Notes: generated from the sequence alone by a model not told the origin. Positions 49,178 through 58,428 are shown, counted from the first letter of the stretch. The stretch: 64,000 nucleotides of DNA from Advenella sp048381675 (GCF_048381675.1 NZ_JBLWIS010000003.1:1-64000); one strand, 5' to 3'. Numbers and translations are program-made.

Positions 49178-50341
49178 TCAGTTTCTGAAACCCTGTAATA
49201 GATGCAGGGCCAAGGGCTGACGCAGTGGTTTTAAAAGGTCCATGCCAAGCAGGCCAAGGCCGCAGCCATGTTCTATCAGCGGATTGCCGGTTGTGAAAAC
49301 ACGGGGCAGGAAATCAGTCAGTTCACAGGTTAGCCTACGGTCAAATTTACGGCTGTTGGCAAAATTATTTAAAAAAGGTGCTGCTGACTGGCTGGTATTG
49401 AGCATCCAGGGCTTGAGGCAATGGACCAGGGTGGCTACATCGCGAAGACCCAGGTTCAGACCCTGTCCGGCAACCGGATGAAGGGTTTGGGCTGCATTGC
49501 CAAGTGTGGCGATATGGCCGTTAACCGTGTTTTTGGTGGCACTTAAATGAAGCGGGAAAACAGTCCGTTTTTCCAGAACGGTTAGCTCGCCCAACCGTTC
49601 TCCAAAGTGTTGGGTAAGGGTGCGGGAGAATTCAGCATCATCAAGCCGGGTCAAGGCCTGGGCGCGTTCGGGTGAAGTGCACCAAACAATAGACTGGGCA
49701 TTCTTGAAAATGGGATGCGGCAGGACGGCCAGTGGCCCTTCCTGGGTGAAGCGCTCCCAAGCCCAGCCCGGTTTGGGGAATTGGGCCCGTGCGGCGGTAA
49801 TCAGCGCATGCTGGTTATATTCGCGATGGATGTCTTTGGGCTTGATGCCATCACACTGGACAGCGATGCGGGTGCGCCAGGTTTTTTCACCTTGCGTGAC
49901 CATTACCGGGGCGTTGCTGTTTTCCTGGGCAGCACTGGCTAATTCACCGCTTAAGACGGTGACGGGCAATTCTTGCAGCCGTTCTTGCAGTTTGCGATAC
50001 AATTCGGCGTAGGCAACCACACTGCCCAGCATGGGGACGTCAAAATCTTTGCTGGAAATCAGTGTGCGGCCCAGGCGGTTTTTTTGTGAAACGTGAACGG
50101 TTTCTATGATGGCACTATGGTCTGGCCAAAGACGGTGTTTTTCAAGAAATACCCGGCTGCCGTAGTTAAGGGCCAGTACCCGCGTGTCCTGGGTGGGGTC
50201 GTGCCGTTTGTTGATGCCCTGGAAAAGGGCAATGCGCAAAGCGCCTTGGCTGACAGACGCCAAGGTACAGGCAAGTGCGCAGCCGGCTGGACCTGCACCT
50301 AAAATCGCAATATCAAAATCAAATTCTTCCATGATGGGCAT
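49178..50341 (-). CDS. FAD-dependent ubiquinone-biosynthesis hydroxylase (UbiH/UbiF/VisC family)
   Basis: Flavin monooxygenase of 387 aa (or 384 if translation begins at ATG 50332). Rossmann GAGPAGCALACTLAS (14-28), the DG-like motif RIAVQCDGIKPKDIHR and the second FAD motif GNAAQTLHPVAGQGLNLGLRDVATL, which is the UbiH-family hallmark. Members hydroxylate the ubiquinone ring at C1, C5 or C6; which position cannot be told here. It is upstream of dusB on the same strand with a 60-nt gap. Confidence 0.92.
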   Translation of the reverse strand: MPIMEEFDFDIAILGAGPAGCALACTLASVSQGALRIALFQGINKRHDPTQDTRVLALNYGSRVFLEKHRLWPDHSAIIETVHVSQKNRLGRTLISSKDFDVPMLGSVVAYAELYRKLQERLQELPVTVLSGELASAAQENSNAPVMVTQGEKTWRTRIAVQCDGIKPKDIHREYNQHALITAARAQFPKPGWAWERFTQEGPLAVLPHPIFKNAQSIVWCTSPERAQALTRLDDAEFSRTLTQHFGERLGELTVLEKRTVFPLHLSATKNTVNGHIATLGNAAQTLHPVAGQGLNLGLRDVATLVHCLKPWMLNTSQSAAPFLNNFANSRKFDRRLTCELTDFLPRVFTTGNPLIEHGCGLGLLGMDLLKPLRQPLALHLLQGFRN

Positions 50342-50488
50342 ATTTTAGCGCTTCTTTTAAACGGTTCGACGGCAATTTCATTTTTTTGTGCTTTTAGCGA
50401 TTGGCCCGAAAAGGGTTAAACAACGATTACAATAGGCTATCTGCATGATAATAATAGTTTAATTAATTTTTCTCTGATCGGTTGGTTT

Positions 50489-51430
50489 ATGAATCTGGAC
50501 CTGATGCATTGGCTGCAGCCATGGGAGTTTTCTCCCACCCTGGTCATCGCATTTCTCGTATGTGGTGTTTTGTTCATGCGCGGAACCGCTGTGCACAAGG
50601 TGACCCGTACCAGGCAATGGCTGTTCTGGACCGGTTTTTTCATGATTTACCTGTCTTTGCACACGCATATAGACTACTACGCCGAACGCATGTTTTTCAT
50701 TCACCGCATACAGCATGTGGTGTTGCACCATTTGGGACCACTCATCGTGATGGCGGCTTATCCTGGCCAGGTCATGCGTGCGGGCCTGCCCTTGCGGACA
50801 AGAGTCTGGCTGAAAAATTTCCGCCATACCTTCGTGGGTCGCTTCCTTGAAGGCCTCCTGACCAACAAGATTTTTGTACCGGTCCTGTTTGTCATGCTGG
50901 TTTTGGTCTGGCTGGACCCCACTATTCAGTTTTATTCGATGCTCGACTGGAAGCTTTACCGGATCATGAACTGGTCGGTGGTTATCAGTGGATTTATGTA
51001 CTGGAACCTGGTGCTTGACCGTCGTCCGTCCAATCCACCGATGCTTACGGCTAAAACGTGGTTGGGCCGGGCAGGGCAATGGTGCGTTAAAGGTGGATCG
51101 CCAGCCGTCATGTCTCCGGGTGCCCGGGTGTTGTCGCCCATCCTGACCATGTTGCCGCAAATGGTGGCGGGGGCTTATATAGCCTTTACCTCGGTTGATT
51201 TATATCCCCTGTTTGATCTTTGCGGCCGGGCATTGCCCATGAGTGCGCTAGAGGATCAAAGTATTGGTGGTCTTACCATGTGGATTCCGGCGGCACTGGT
51301 CGAGTCTTTTGGCTTGTTGGTGGCGCTGGCCAATATGATGCGCCTGTCGGCCAAGGGACGTTTGCGCTCTACATTCAGGGGCAAGGAAGTGGGCCGATTG
51401 CCTGCCGGCGTGGCCAAATCTGCGGGTTAG
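50489..51430 (+). CDS. CtaG family cytochrome c oxidase assembly protein (caa3 type)
   Basis: Polytopic membrane protein of 313 aa with about seven helices. The histidine-rich helix region SLHTHIDYYAERMFFIHRIQHVVLHHLGPLIVMAAYPGQVM (about 56-96) is characteristic of the caa3_CtaG family, unrelated to the copper chaperone CtaG/Cox11. Those proteins aid copper delivery to oxidase in Bacillus. No oxidase genes are near. The start ATG 50489 follows a region with weak ribosome-binding signal. It overlaps the convergent yheT-like gene by 4 nt. Confidence 0.85.
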   Translation: MNLDLMHWLQPWEFSPTLVIAFLVCGVLFMRGTAVHKVTRTRQWLFWTGFFMIYLSLHTHIDYYAERMFFIHRIQHVVLHHLGPLIVMAAYPGQVMRAGLPLRTRVWLKNFRHTFVGRFLEGLLTNKIFVPVLFVMLVLVWLDPTIQFYSMLDWKLYRIMNWSVVISGFMYWNLVLDRRPSNPPMLTAKTWLGRAGQWCVKGGSPAVMSPGARVLSPILTMLPQMVAGAYIAFTSVDLYPLFDLCGRALPMSALEDQSIGGLTMWIPAALVESFGLLVALANMMRLSAKGRLRSTFRGKEVGRLPAGVAKSAG

Positions 51431-52479
51431 CTGCCCAGGCGGAAAAATTTTTCCAGCCGCTGTGGCAGCCAGTCAAAATGCGAAGGAAAAGGGCCGGTTG
51501 AAAACCCGGCGTGGCCACCTGTTGCGGGCTGGTGCAGGGTTACGTATGAGGAAATGTCCTTGACTCCGGGTAACGAGGCTTCAGGAATGAAAGGGTCATT
51601 TCTGGCGTTCAAGACCAGTGTGGGAATACGGATGTCTTTCAGGAAGGGCTTGCTTGCGCAGCGGGCCCAGTAGTCAAGGGCACCCTGGAAACCATGGATG
51701 GGGCCTGTATAGGCATCATCAAATTCAAACAGGGTTTTGGCCTGCAGGATTTTATCTGTATCCATCGCGTTGGGAAATTGCCGGTCTTTTTCGCGAATTT
51801 TCTTTTTCATGGTTTGCAAAAAATGCGGTGTATACACGAAACGCCCAAAAAAACCGGTTTCCAGATGTTTGCCGGTTGCCAGTAAATCAAGGGGTACCGA
51901 TATGCCTGCCACCGCCTGCAGCCAGCTCAGGCTTTCTTGTTGTTCTCCGGTATATTTGAGTAGCGCATTGCCACCCATTGAAATCCCGCAGGCGTACCAG
52001 CGGGCATTGGGCATGCTTTGTTTAAGATGCTTGATAATGGCGTTGATGTCGGCAGAATCCCCAGAGAAGTAGGAACGGGGCAGTTTGTTGGGTTCGCCCG
52101 AGCAGCCACGAAAATGGGCAACGGCGACGACCCAGTTTTTTTGCCGGAAATAATGGCAAATGGCACGGGCATAATGGCTTTGGCTACTGCCTTCCAGGCC
52201 ATGAAACAATACCAGGGCGGGTTGCGTATCCGGCATTTGATTAAGGTTGGGGTTTTGGCCTGCCTGAAAAACAGCCGGCGTGTTGTCAGGCGCTAGCGGG
52301 TGCAGGCCGGGAATGTTCCAGTCTATATCAATGAAGTCATTGTCTGCGGTAATTATTCTTTCCCGTGCATAGGCAATTTGTGGCCGGGGTACGAACAGGG
52401 AGGCAAAAATGGTTTGTGATTGCCCGTCAGGCAACCATTTCGGGCTAGGGCAGGGACTAAGATCCAGCTGGGTATTCAA
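51427..52479 (-). CDS. YheT family alpha/beta hydrolase
   Basis: 350-aa hydrolase of the YheT/ABHD1 group. Nucleophile Ser in ACGISMGGNALLKY (about 168-181), Asp in LVLNARNDPFIPE and His in TGGHAGFS complete a triad. The run VLFHGLEGSSQSHYARA and VVAVAHFRGCSGEPNKLPRSYFSGDSADINAII are family signatures. Substrate in E. coli is a short-chain ester in vitro. The N-terminus uses a TTG codon (52479) without a clear ribosome-binding site, so the start is uncertain. No upstream ATG fits better. Confidence 0.9.
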   Translation of the reverse strand: MNTQLDLSPCPSPKWLPDGQSQTIFASLFVPRPQIAYARERIITADNDFIDIDWNIPGLHPLAPDNTPAVFQAGQNPNLNQMPDTQPALVLFHGLEGSSQSHYARAICHYFRQKNWVVAVAHFRGCSGEPNKLPRSYFSGDSADINAIIKHLKQSMPNARWYACGISMGGNALLKYTGEQQESLSWLQAVAGISVPLDLLATGKHLETGFFGRFVYTPHFLQTMKKKIREKDRQFPNAMDTDKILQAKTLFEFDDAYTGPIHGFQGALDYWARCASKPFLKDIRIPTLVLNARNDPFIPEASLPGVKDISSYVTLHQPATGGHAGFSTGPFPSHFDWLPQRLEKFFRLGS

Positions 52480-52500
52480 GGGAAAGTAACGTTCTTGGGG

Positions 52501-52962
52501 TTAATGCAGCAGCATGCTGGTTGCCGGATGCAAGTCGTCCATGACCGTATCAGGGGGAGCGATGGAGGCATGGTGCAAAATGAGGTGCCAGCCACTACGG
52601 CTTTTCTGGAAAATATTGGTGACATGGCAAAGCATTTCTTTTTGCCCCATTGAGGTCGCAAAGTAATGCCTTTCAAGAATGGTATGTATCACAATCATGC
52701 CATGATGAAAAATGACCGGTATTTTTGCTTCGATGCTAAGCGGTCCTTTTGCCAGGATTTCTTTCCAGGAAGCCTGGATGGCCTGGGAGCCAACCAGGCG
52801 CTCGCCATTGGGGTGAATGCAGACGATGTCTTCATCATCTGCCCAGGTTCGCATGAGTTTGGTCAGGTCTGCCTCGCGAAGCGCCTCGTAAAAGGATTGC
52901 TCCACTTCGGCAGGGCTGGTGAAAACACTGCGTTTGGTGGTACCGGATGTTTTAGTGCCCAT
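52501..52962 (-). CDS. SnoaL-like / nuclear transport factor 2 family protein
   Basis: 153-aa soluble cone-fold protein. SPAEVEQSFYEALREADLTKLMRTWADDEDIVCIHPNGERLVGSQAIQASWKEIL is the usual SnoaL/DUF4440 opening, followed by a beta-rich second half with TNIFQKSRSGWHLILHHAS. Such proteins can be isomerases or stress-related, but no function can be assigned. It overlaps the upstream zinc-finger gene by 11 nt, so they are cotranscribed. Confidence 0.85.
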   Translation of the reverse strand: MGTKTSGTTKRSVFTSPAEVEQSFYEALREADLTKLMRTWADDEDIVCIHPNGERLVGSQAIQASWKEILAKGPLSIEAKIPVIFHHGMIVIHTILERHYFATSMGQKEMLCHVTNIFQKSRSGWHLILHHASIAPPDTVMDDLHPATSMLLH

Positions 52963-53149
52963 GCACTTTTTCGCCTTCTTTTAATTTGTAATGAGTACCA
53001 CAGTAGGGACAGCTGGCTTCACCGGTTTTGCTGACATCCAGGAAAACACGGGGATGCAGGCTCCAGCGGGGCGCATTGGGGCCCGGGCAATGCAAAGGCA
53101 GGTCTTGTGCAGTAACAATAATAGGTTCTTGTGTTGCTTGAGATGACAT
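52952..53149 (-). CDS. Small zinc-finger protein (zf-CHCC type)
   Basis: 65-aa protein with four zinc-ligand candidates in the CHCC pattern: Cys and His in LPLHCPG and WSLHPRV, then CPYCGTHYKL. It belongs to the zf-CHCC domain family, which includes the mitochondrial complex I subunit NDUFS6 region. Bacterial copies are short and of unknown role. The ATG at 53149 follows AGAAGGAAAAAA and is preferred to the in-frame start 18 nt upstream (53167). Confidence 0.88.
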   Translation of the reverse strand: MSSQATQEPIIVTAQDLPLHCPGPNAPRWSLHPRVFLDVSKTGEASCPYCGTHYKLKEGEKVHGH

Positions 53150-53338
53150 TTTTTTCCTTCTGGGCATGCGATAGCCAAAACATTATATCGTGACAAATAC
53201 AGGGCTTGGAGGCAAACTCTGTAAATAAAATAAGCCTGTTTCTGGATGAAACCTGGTTCCATTTTAAAGAAAACGTCCATGCTTTGCTAGAATTCAGACT
53301 TCTGTTAATAATTTCAATCATTGTACAAGGAAGTCGAA

Positions 53339-54109
53339 TTGTCCGTGCAGTTATCAACGGGGGTAAAAGCGCTGCCCTCCCGGCTTTCAATAAAAAAAAT
53401 GGCTTGGCTCATGGGCAGCAGACATATTGCGCCAAACCTGTTTGCCTTGTCTGTATGGGGATTTGTGACCGGAGTGGCGATGGTCAATTATGGGCTTGCC
53501 GCCTGGCAGGCCGTGCTCATGTCATTTCTGGTTTATGCCGGTTCCCTGCAACTGACAGTGGCTCCGCTGATGGCCTTGAATGCGCCTTTATGGGTTATCT
53601 TTTTTGCGGCAATGATTGTTAACCTGCGCTTTATCATTTTTGGCGCCAGCTTGTATCCTTATTTCAGGCATTTTTCGGTTGTACGGCGAATCGTGGCCGG
53701 TTACTTTTTAACCGATGTCGGCTTTGTCCTGTTCATGAACCGTTTTCGCCAGCAGCGGGTTGGCCGTATTGGCATGTATTATGGCTATTATATGTCGGGC
53801 TCTGTCCTGCTATGGCTCGTATGGCAAGTTTCTACGGTGTTGGGCATTTATGTCGGCAGTTATATTCCGGGATCCTGGTCGCTTGAGTATGCCGGTGTAT
53901 TCACTTTGCTGGCCATCGTGATTCCCATGGTGCGGACCCACCCCATGTTGGTGACGGTGGTGGCCGCTGCGGTGGCCTCCTGGGTGGGGCAACAGTTGCC
54001 TTTCAGGCTTGGCTTGTTTGTGGCAATTATTGTCGGAGTGGCGGCGGGCGTCCTGGCCGAAAAGTATGGCAAACATGGCAGTAAAACAATAAAAGGGGGC
54101 GTTAAATGA
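53339..54109 (+). CDS. AzlC family branched-chain amino acid exporter (second pair)
   Basis: About 256-aa membrane protein with six or more hydrophobic segments. It contains GFVTGVAMVNYGLAAWQAVLMSFLVYAGSLQLTVAPLMA, matching AzlC by position (VYAG-Q), but is clearly divergent from the protein at 35334. Start is uncertain: TTG 53339 follows AAGGAAGTC well; TTG 53321 and GTG 53345 are alternatives. It overlaps the downstream small subunit by 4 nt (ATGA). Divergent from the zinc-finger gene. Confidence 0.85.
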   Translation: MSVQLSTGVKALPSRLSIKKMAWLMGSRHIAPNLFALSVWGFVTGVAMVNYGLAAWQAVLMSFLVYAGSLQLTVAPLMALNAPLWVIFFAAMIVNLRFIIFGASLYPYFRHFSVVRRIVAGYFLTDVGFVLFMNRFRQQRVGRIGMYYGYYMSGSVLLWLVWQVSTVLGIYVGSYIPGSWSLEYAGVFTLLAIVIPMVRTHPMLVTVVAAAVASWVGQQLPFRLGLFVAIIVGVAAGVLAEKYGKHGSKTIKGGVK

Positions 54110-54429
54110 GCGTTGAATATGTATTGAAAGCAACGGCCCTGATGGTGTTATGCGCTTTTATTACCCGGGTTGGTTACTTGCTGATTGGCGGGTATATCCC
54201 CTTGTCTGATAATGTAAAAAGCGGCTTGCGTTATGCGCCGGTAGCCGCACTGGTTGCCATTATTGTGCCAAGCCTGCTCCCTTGGGCCCAGGGTGAAATG
54301 CCTCGCATCGGGGCCGAGTTGTTTGCCGGCCTGGTGGCTGGTCTGGCGTTTTTCCGCTTCCGGAGCATTCTGGTGTTGATTGCCGCTGGCATGGGGACCT
54401 TGTGGTTATTGCGCTGGGTTTTTGCATAA
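54106..54429 (+). CDS. AzlD family small subunit (second pair)
   Basis: 107-aa membrane protein with three to four hydrophobic segments. MVLCAFITRVGYLLIGGYIPL (about 11-31) with the helix arginine fits AzlD, and it shares the FRFRSILVLIAAGMGTLW end. ATGA overlap with the partner implies obligate coupling. Substrate unknown; the family exports amino acids such as azaleucine or valine. Confidence 0.85.
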   Translation: MSVEYVLKATALMVLCAFITRVGYLLIGGYIPLSDNVKSGLRYAPVAALVAIIVPSLLPWAQGEMPRIGAELFAGLVAGLAFFRFRSILVLIAAGMGTLWLLRWVFA

Positions 54430-54553
54430 ATTCAGTCCAGACTTTCATGAATCGGCTAATATGGGATGCCAGAGTAGTAAAATAAGCAGTTAATTGTTAT
54501 TTTTTTGCATATTTTTGCAAATACAGATATTTTATTTTATTGTTCAGGACCCA

Positions 54554-56005
54554 ATGACGGATACCTCTAATGCCAATGCTGAAAGTGTGAAGTCTTTTAG
54601 TGAATTTGGTCTTCACCCCGATCTATTAACGGCCATTTCAGCCAGTGGCTATACAGTCGCTACACCTATTCAGGCCCAAGCCATACCAGCCATTATCGAT
54701 GGCCGTGATGTCATGGGAGCGGCCCAAACCGGAACCGGTAAAACCGCGGCCTTTACATTACCCCTGTTGCATCGCTTAATGCCATATGCCAGCAACAGCA
54801 CTTCGCCTGCCCGGCATCCGGTGCGTGCGCTAATTTTAGCTCCAACCCGGGAACTGGCCGACCAGGTTGCCGATAGTGTCAAGCGTTATAGCGAAAGTTG
54901 TCCCTTGCGTGTCGCGGTTGTGTTTGGCGGTGTGGATATCTCTGCGCAAAAAGAAGAGTTGCGTAAAGGGTGCGAACTGGTGATTGCAACGCCAGGCCGT
55001 TTGCTTGACCACATAGAACAGAAAACCATCAATTTGTCCCAGGTGAACACCCTGGTTCTTGATGAGGCAGACAGAATGCTTGATATGGGCTTTTTGCCCG
55101 ATCTTGAGCGCATTGTAAAGCTGTTGCCCAAGTCCCGGCAAAGCCTGCTGTTTTCCGCCACTTTTAGCGGGGAAATCAGGAAGCTGGCACGAACTTTCCT
55201 TAAATCTCCTATCGAGATCAATGTGGCACCGCAAAATGCCACTGCCGAAAACGTGACACAGATAGCCTATCCGGTATCTGGCAACAACAAGCAAGCAGCC
55301 GTTTTGCATTTGCTCAAGTCGCGCAATCTTAGCCAGGTCATTATTTTTGTGAATACCAAAATTGGGGCCAGTCGTTTGACCCGTGAATTGGTAAAAGAAG
55401 GTATCAAGGCTGAATCCATTCACGGCGACAAATCCCAGATCGAGCGCATTAAGGCTTTGGATTCTTTCAAGTCGGGAGAAACCGCTGTGCTGGTGGCAAC
55501 TGATGTGGCTGCCCGCGGGCTGGATGTTGCCGGTTTGCCTTGTGTGATCAACGTGGATCTTCCGTTTAACCCTGAAGATTACGTGCACCGAATTGGCCGT
55601 ACTGGCAGGGCGGGCGCCTCTGGCGAGGCTATCGCCCTGTATACCGAGCACGAAGAAAAACTGCTTGAGGATATAGAAAAACTCATTAAGGTTAAAGTGC
55701 CGCGTGGGACGCTTAATATTGCGGATGTATTCCAGAATCGTAGCCAAGCCGCTAGTGATTCTCGTAGCCGTGGCAAGGGCGAGCGTTTCAAGCGAACTTT
55801 TCCCGGTTCACGGCCGGCACCTATTGACGATTTTTTCCTCAAGCCTTATGAGCCATCGGCAAAAGATCCTCAAAAAGAGGCCCAGCGGTTGCAGCAGGAG
55901 CAAAAGTGGATGGAACACCAGGCCACGGCCAAGCAGCCACAGTTGGCCATACTCTTGGGCGGACGCCCTAAAAAAAACATCAAGCCTGCTGAATCAAGCG
56001 ACTGA
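54554..56005 (+). CDS. rhlE: DEAD-box ATP-dependent RNA helicase (RhlE-like)
   Basis: 483-aa RNA helicase. The Q motif TPIQAQAIPAI, Walker A AQTGTGKTAAF, LAPTRELADQV, TPGRLLDH, DEAD in LVLDEADRMLDMGFLPD, SATFS, then RGLDVAG and HRIGRTGRAG are all present. The C-terminal tail (about 420-483) is basic and ends in PKKNIKPAES, as in RhlE-type proteins, which act in RNA decay and ribosome assembly at low temperature. ATG 54554 is used; the extra upstream in-frame residues are hydrophobic and unlikely. Its 3' end overlaps the convergent thioredoxin gene by 26 nt. Confidence 0.94.
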   Translation: MTDTSNANAESVKSFSEFGLHPDLLTAISASGYTVATPIQAQAIPAIIDGRDVMGAAQTGTGKTAAFTLPLLHRLMPYASNSTSPARHPVRALILAPTRELADQVADSVKRYSESCPLRVAVVFGGVDISAQKEELRKGCELVIATPGRLLDHIEQKTINLSQVNTLVLDEADRMLDMGFLPDLERIVKLLPKSRQSLLFSATFSGEIRKLARTFLKSPIEINVAPQNATAENVTQIAYPVSGNNKQAAVLHLLKSRNLSQVIIFVNTKIGASRLTRELVKEGIKAESIHGDKSQIERIKALDSFKSGETAVLVATDVAARGLDVAGLPCVINVDLPFNPEDYVHRIGRTGRAGASGEAIALYTEHEEKLLEDIEKLIKVKVPRGTLNIADVFQNRSQAASDSRSRGKGERFKRTFPGSRPAPIDDFFLKPYEPSAKDPQKEAQRLQQEQKWMEHQATAKQPQLAILLGGRPKKNIKPAESSD

Positions 56006-56363
56006 ACGCAGAAGGGCCATCCGGCTGGACAGGGCTATCGGGGCGGATATTTTGCAATATTCGCTCCAGGTGGCTGATGTAAGGTAGCATGGTGCCAAAA
56101 AAATGATTCTTTCCTTCAATCTGTATCAATAGCGTGGGAAAGTTTTCGATATCAATATCATCAAGCAGTTCAGGCTCGTCTTCTATGTCAACCCAAACAA
56201 ACAGGTGTTGGGGAAACCGCTGGCTGAGCTCCACAAATGAATCAAAGTATTCTTTGCAGGTGTCGCACCACTGTGCGCAATAACATGCGATGAGCCAGAC
56301 GTTGGGATTATGCAGTTTGTTGACGATAGCGGAAGCGTGTTGCCTTGGATTTTGAATTAACAT
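55980..56363 (-). CDS. Thioredoxin-fold protein
   Basis: 127-aa cytoplasmic thioredoxin-like protein from ATG 56363. Active-site CAQWCDTCKEYF has the CxxC pair WCDTC, and the conserved cis-proline appears in NFPTLLIQIEG. Its WVDIEDEPELLDDIDIE stretch resembles TlpA/thioredoxin family proteins in beta-proteobacteria. A longer in-frame N-terminus (to 56465) lacks a signal peptide pattern. Substrate unknown. Confidence 0.85.
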   Translation of the reverse strand: MLIQNPRQHASAIVNKLHNPNVWLIACYCAQWCDTCKEYFDSFVELSQRFPQHLFVWVDIEDEPELLDDIDIENFPTLLIQIEGKNHFFGTMLPYISHLERILQNIRPDSPVQPDGPSAFSRLIQQA

Positions 56364-56560
56364 AATCAATAATAGTCGTAAAAAGGCGGCAGACGTAAAA
56401 AACAATGCCGGCAAGGCGCCAGAGGCTGTTTTTCCGCTGCCGATTGGCTTATCATCATAAAGCAATAATTGTTTTCAAGTCAAAATTTATGTGCTGTGCA
56501 TAATCTATCAATTATGCCGTAATCTGGTATTTGGGCAATGCCGCCCAAAAGGTGAGAAAA

Positions 56561-57361
56561 ATGAGTAATAGCTCGACAAGAAAAATTGGTCTGTTTATCG
56601 TTGGTGATGAAATCCTTTCAGGACGTCGCGAAGACAAGCATTTGTCAAAAGTCATTTCGATGCTCTCCAGCAGGGGAATACAATTGTCATGGGCCCGGTT
56701 TTTACCTGACGATCTTGATACGCTTGTGCAGGAATACAAACGCAGTTTTGCATCTGGCGATATTGTATTTTCTTGTGGTGGCATTGGTGCTACCCCCGAT
56801 GATAAAACCCGCGATGCCGTTGCGCTCGCTTTGGGGGTTGAACTTGAATTGCACCCTATTGCAGCCAAGCTGATTACCGCACGTTTTCAGGAACTGGCCA
56901 AAGAAGGCCGTGGCAGCATAGACATGGGAACACCGGAAAACCAGCGTCGGCTGGCAATGGGTGTCTTTCCCAAAGGGGCTGAAATCGTTCCTAACCCTTA
57001 TAATAAAATTCCGGGTTTTTTCATTCAGGATCATACATTTGTGCCTGGTTTTCCTGAAATGGCATGGCCCATGATTGAATGGACGCTTGACCAGCGGTAT
57101 GCGCAATATCATAATCTTGAGCGAATCGAAGAGCATTCCATTCTGGCTTATTCATTGCCGGAATCCCGAATTACACCGGCACTGGAATTTATCGAGCTTA
57201 ATTGGCCGGGTGTCAGGACATTCAGTTTGCCTACGGTGGCCAGGGATAATAATCCGCCCTTTGTCGATTTGGGTGTAAAAGGGCCGTCTCCTGCCGTACA
57301 AGAGGCATTTTCCTATCTCAAAGGAGAAATCCTCAGGGCCGGGGGGAGATTCACTTTTTAG
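56561..57361 (+). CDS. CinA-type molybdopterin-binding domain protein
   Basis: 266-aa protein of the competence/damage-inducible CinA N-terminal family (MoCF_BD/MogA fold). The start KIGLFIVGDEILSGRREDKHLSKVISMLSSRGIQLSWARFLPDD and the loop IVFSCGGIGATPDDKTRDAVALALG are hallmarks. It lacks the C-terminal nicotinamide-nucleotide amidase (CinA/PncC) domain. ATG 56561 follows AAAAGGTGAGAAAA. Divergent from the thioredoxin-fold gene. Precise function of stand-alone versions is unclear. Confidence 0.88.
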   Translation: MSNSSTRKIGLFIVGDEILSGRREDKHLSKVISMLSSRGIQLSWARFLPDDLDTLVQEYKRSFASGDIVFSCGGIGATPDDKTRDAVALALGVELELHPIAAKLITARFQELAKEGRGSIDMGTPENQRRLAMGVFPKGAEIVPNPYNKIPGFFIQDHTFVPGFPEMAWPMIEWTLDQRYAQYHNLERIEEHSILAYSLPESRITPALEFIELNWPGVRTFSLPTVARDNNPPFVDLGVKGPSPAVQEAFSYLKGEILRAGGRFTF

Positions 57362-57391
57362 TCCCTATGGCTTTGTAGCCGTTAGGCATTC

Positions 57392-57435
57392 AAGAAGCTA
57401 TGCTTATTTGCATCAAGATAAGCATAGCTTCTTTT
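57392..57435 (+). terminator. 16-bp hairpin terminator after the CinA-like gene
   Basis: AAGAAGCTATGCTTAT at 57392-57407 pairs perfectly with ATAAGCATAGCTTCTT at 57418-57433 around a 10-nt loop, followed by TTTT. It ends the CinA-like transcript and insulates the IclR gene. Confidence 0.8.
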
Positions 57436-57484
57436 CACATCATGGGATAAAATATATTGCATTGCAACATCCAAAGTTATAGAA

Positions 57485-58309
57485 ATGACTGCTAAGCGTC
57501 CAATCGTACCCCCGGTCAAAGCATCAAGTACTTCCGACATTACCATTCAGGTCCTCGAACGGGCCATGAAATTGCTTGATGTGCTGGCAGAGCAGGAAGA
57601 GCCTGTTTCCCTGAAAGAAATTGCCGCCTTGTCCAATTTGCATTCGTCAACGGCACACCGGATCCTGAATGATCTTGCCGCAGGTAGATATGTAGACAGG
57701 GTCAATAACGGCATGTATCAGCTTGGCATGCGCTTGCTTGAATTGGGTTCCCTGGTCAAGGATCGACTAAACGTCAGGGAAATTGCACATGAACATATGC
57801 AGGCATTACATCGCCTTACCGGGCAAACCATTAATTTGTCCATCCAGCAGGGTGACGACATTGTTTATATAGATCGTGCCTGGAGCGAGCGTTCAGGCAT
57901 GCAGGTGGTTCGGGCGATTGGTGGCCGTGCGCCATTGCATCTTACTTCGGTTGGCAAGCTTTTCCTGGCTGCGGCCGAACCCAGAAGTGTGCGTGCCTAT
58001 GCATTGCGTACCGGACTTGGCGGTACCACTGGCAATAGTCTTACAGACCTTGATCGTCTTGAAAAAGAATTGGCTTTTGTGCGTCGTCATGGCTATGCCC
58101 GGGACAACGAAGAGCTTGAGTTGGGTGTACGTTGTATTTCTGCCGGTATTTTTGACGATAGTGGCAAATTGGTGGCTGGCCTGTCCATTTCTTCCCCTTC
58201 AGAGCGGATGCGCGATGAATGGGTAGAGCTGCTGATAGACACCGCCGCCAAAATTTCGACAGACCTGGGCTATGAGTGTCATAAAGACAGCCACAAAATT
58301 AGCGGGTAA
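57485..58309 (+). CDS. IclR family transcriptional regulator
   Basis: 274-aa regulator. The N-terminal winged HTH runs about 20-85 (VLERAMKLLDVLAEQEEPVSLKEIAALSNLHSSTAHRILNDLAAGRYV), and the C-terminal GAF-like effector domain has GGRAPLHLTSVGKLFLAAAE and the NEELELGVRCISAGIFDDSGKLVAGLSISSP motif. IclR proteins usually control nearby catabolic operons, but none is adjacent; phasin is downstream. Effector unknown. Confidence 0.92.
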   Translation: MTAKRPIVPPVKASSTSDITIQVLERAMKLLDVLAEQEEPVSLKEIAALSNLHSSTAHRILNDLAAGRYVDRVNNGMYQLGMRLLELGSLVKDRLNVREIAHEHMQALHRLTGQTINLSIQQGDDIVYIDRAWSERSGMQVVRAIGGRAPLHLTSVGKLFLAAAEPRSVRAYALRTGLGGTTGNSLTDLDRLEKELAFVRRHGYARDNEELELGVRCISAGIFDDSGKLVAGLSISSPSERMRDEWVELLIDTAAKISTDLGYECHKDSHKISG

Positions 58310-58405
58310 ACATAACGTGATGTAAAAGTGGTCTGTCATCAAGACTTAATAAAAAGTAATTACATTTCAATTGGTTAGGTTTTTTTTGGGTTTTCTTGTA
58401 ATTAT

Positions 58406-58420
58406 TTGTGCGATGCACAA
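58406..58420. promoter_or_regulatory. PhaR-type operator candidate upstream of the phasin -35
   Basis: TTGTGCGATGCACAA is an inverted repeat with a TGC-N3-GCA core, placed 8 bp upstream of the -35 hexamer. A second TGC-N3-GCA site lies at the transcription start. In Cupriavidus necator the regulator PhaR binds two phaP sites, one upstream of -35 and one at the start, the same layout. Confidence 0.6.
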
Positions 58421-58428
58421 AAAAACAC

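Noticed and set aside
54836..55747. A 303-residue open frame on the minus strand
   Set aside because: It is wholly antisense to the RNA helicase gene, whose motifs are unambiguous. The frame has no recognisable domain and arises from codon bias on the other strand.
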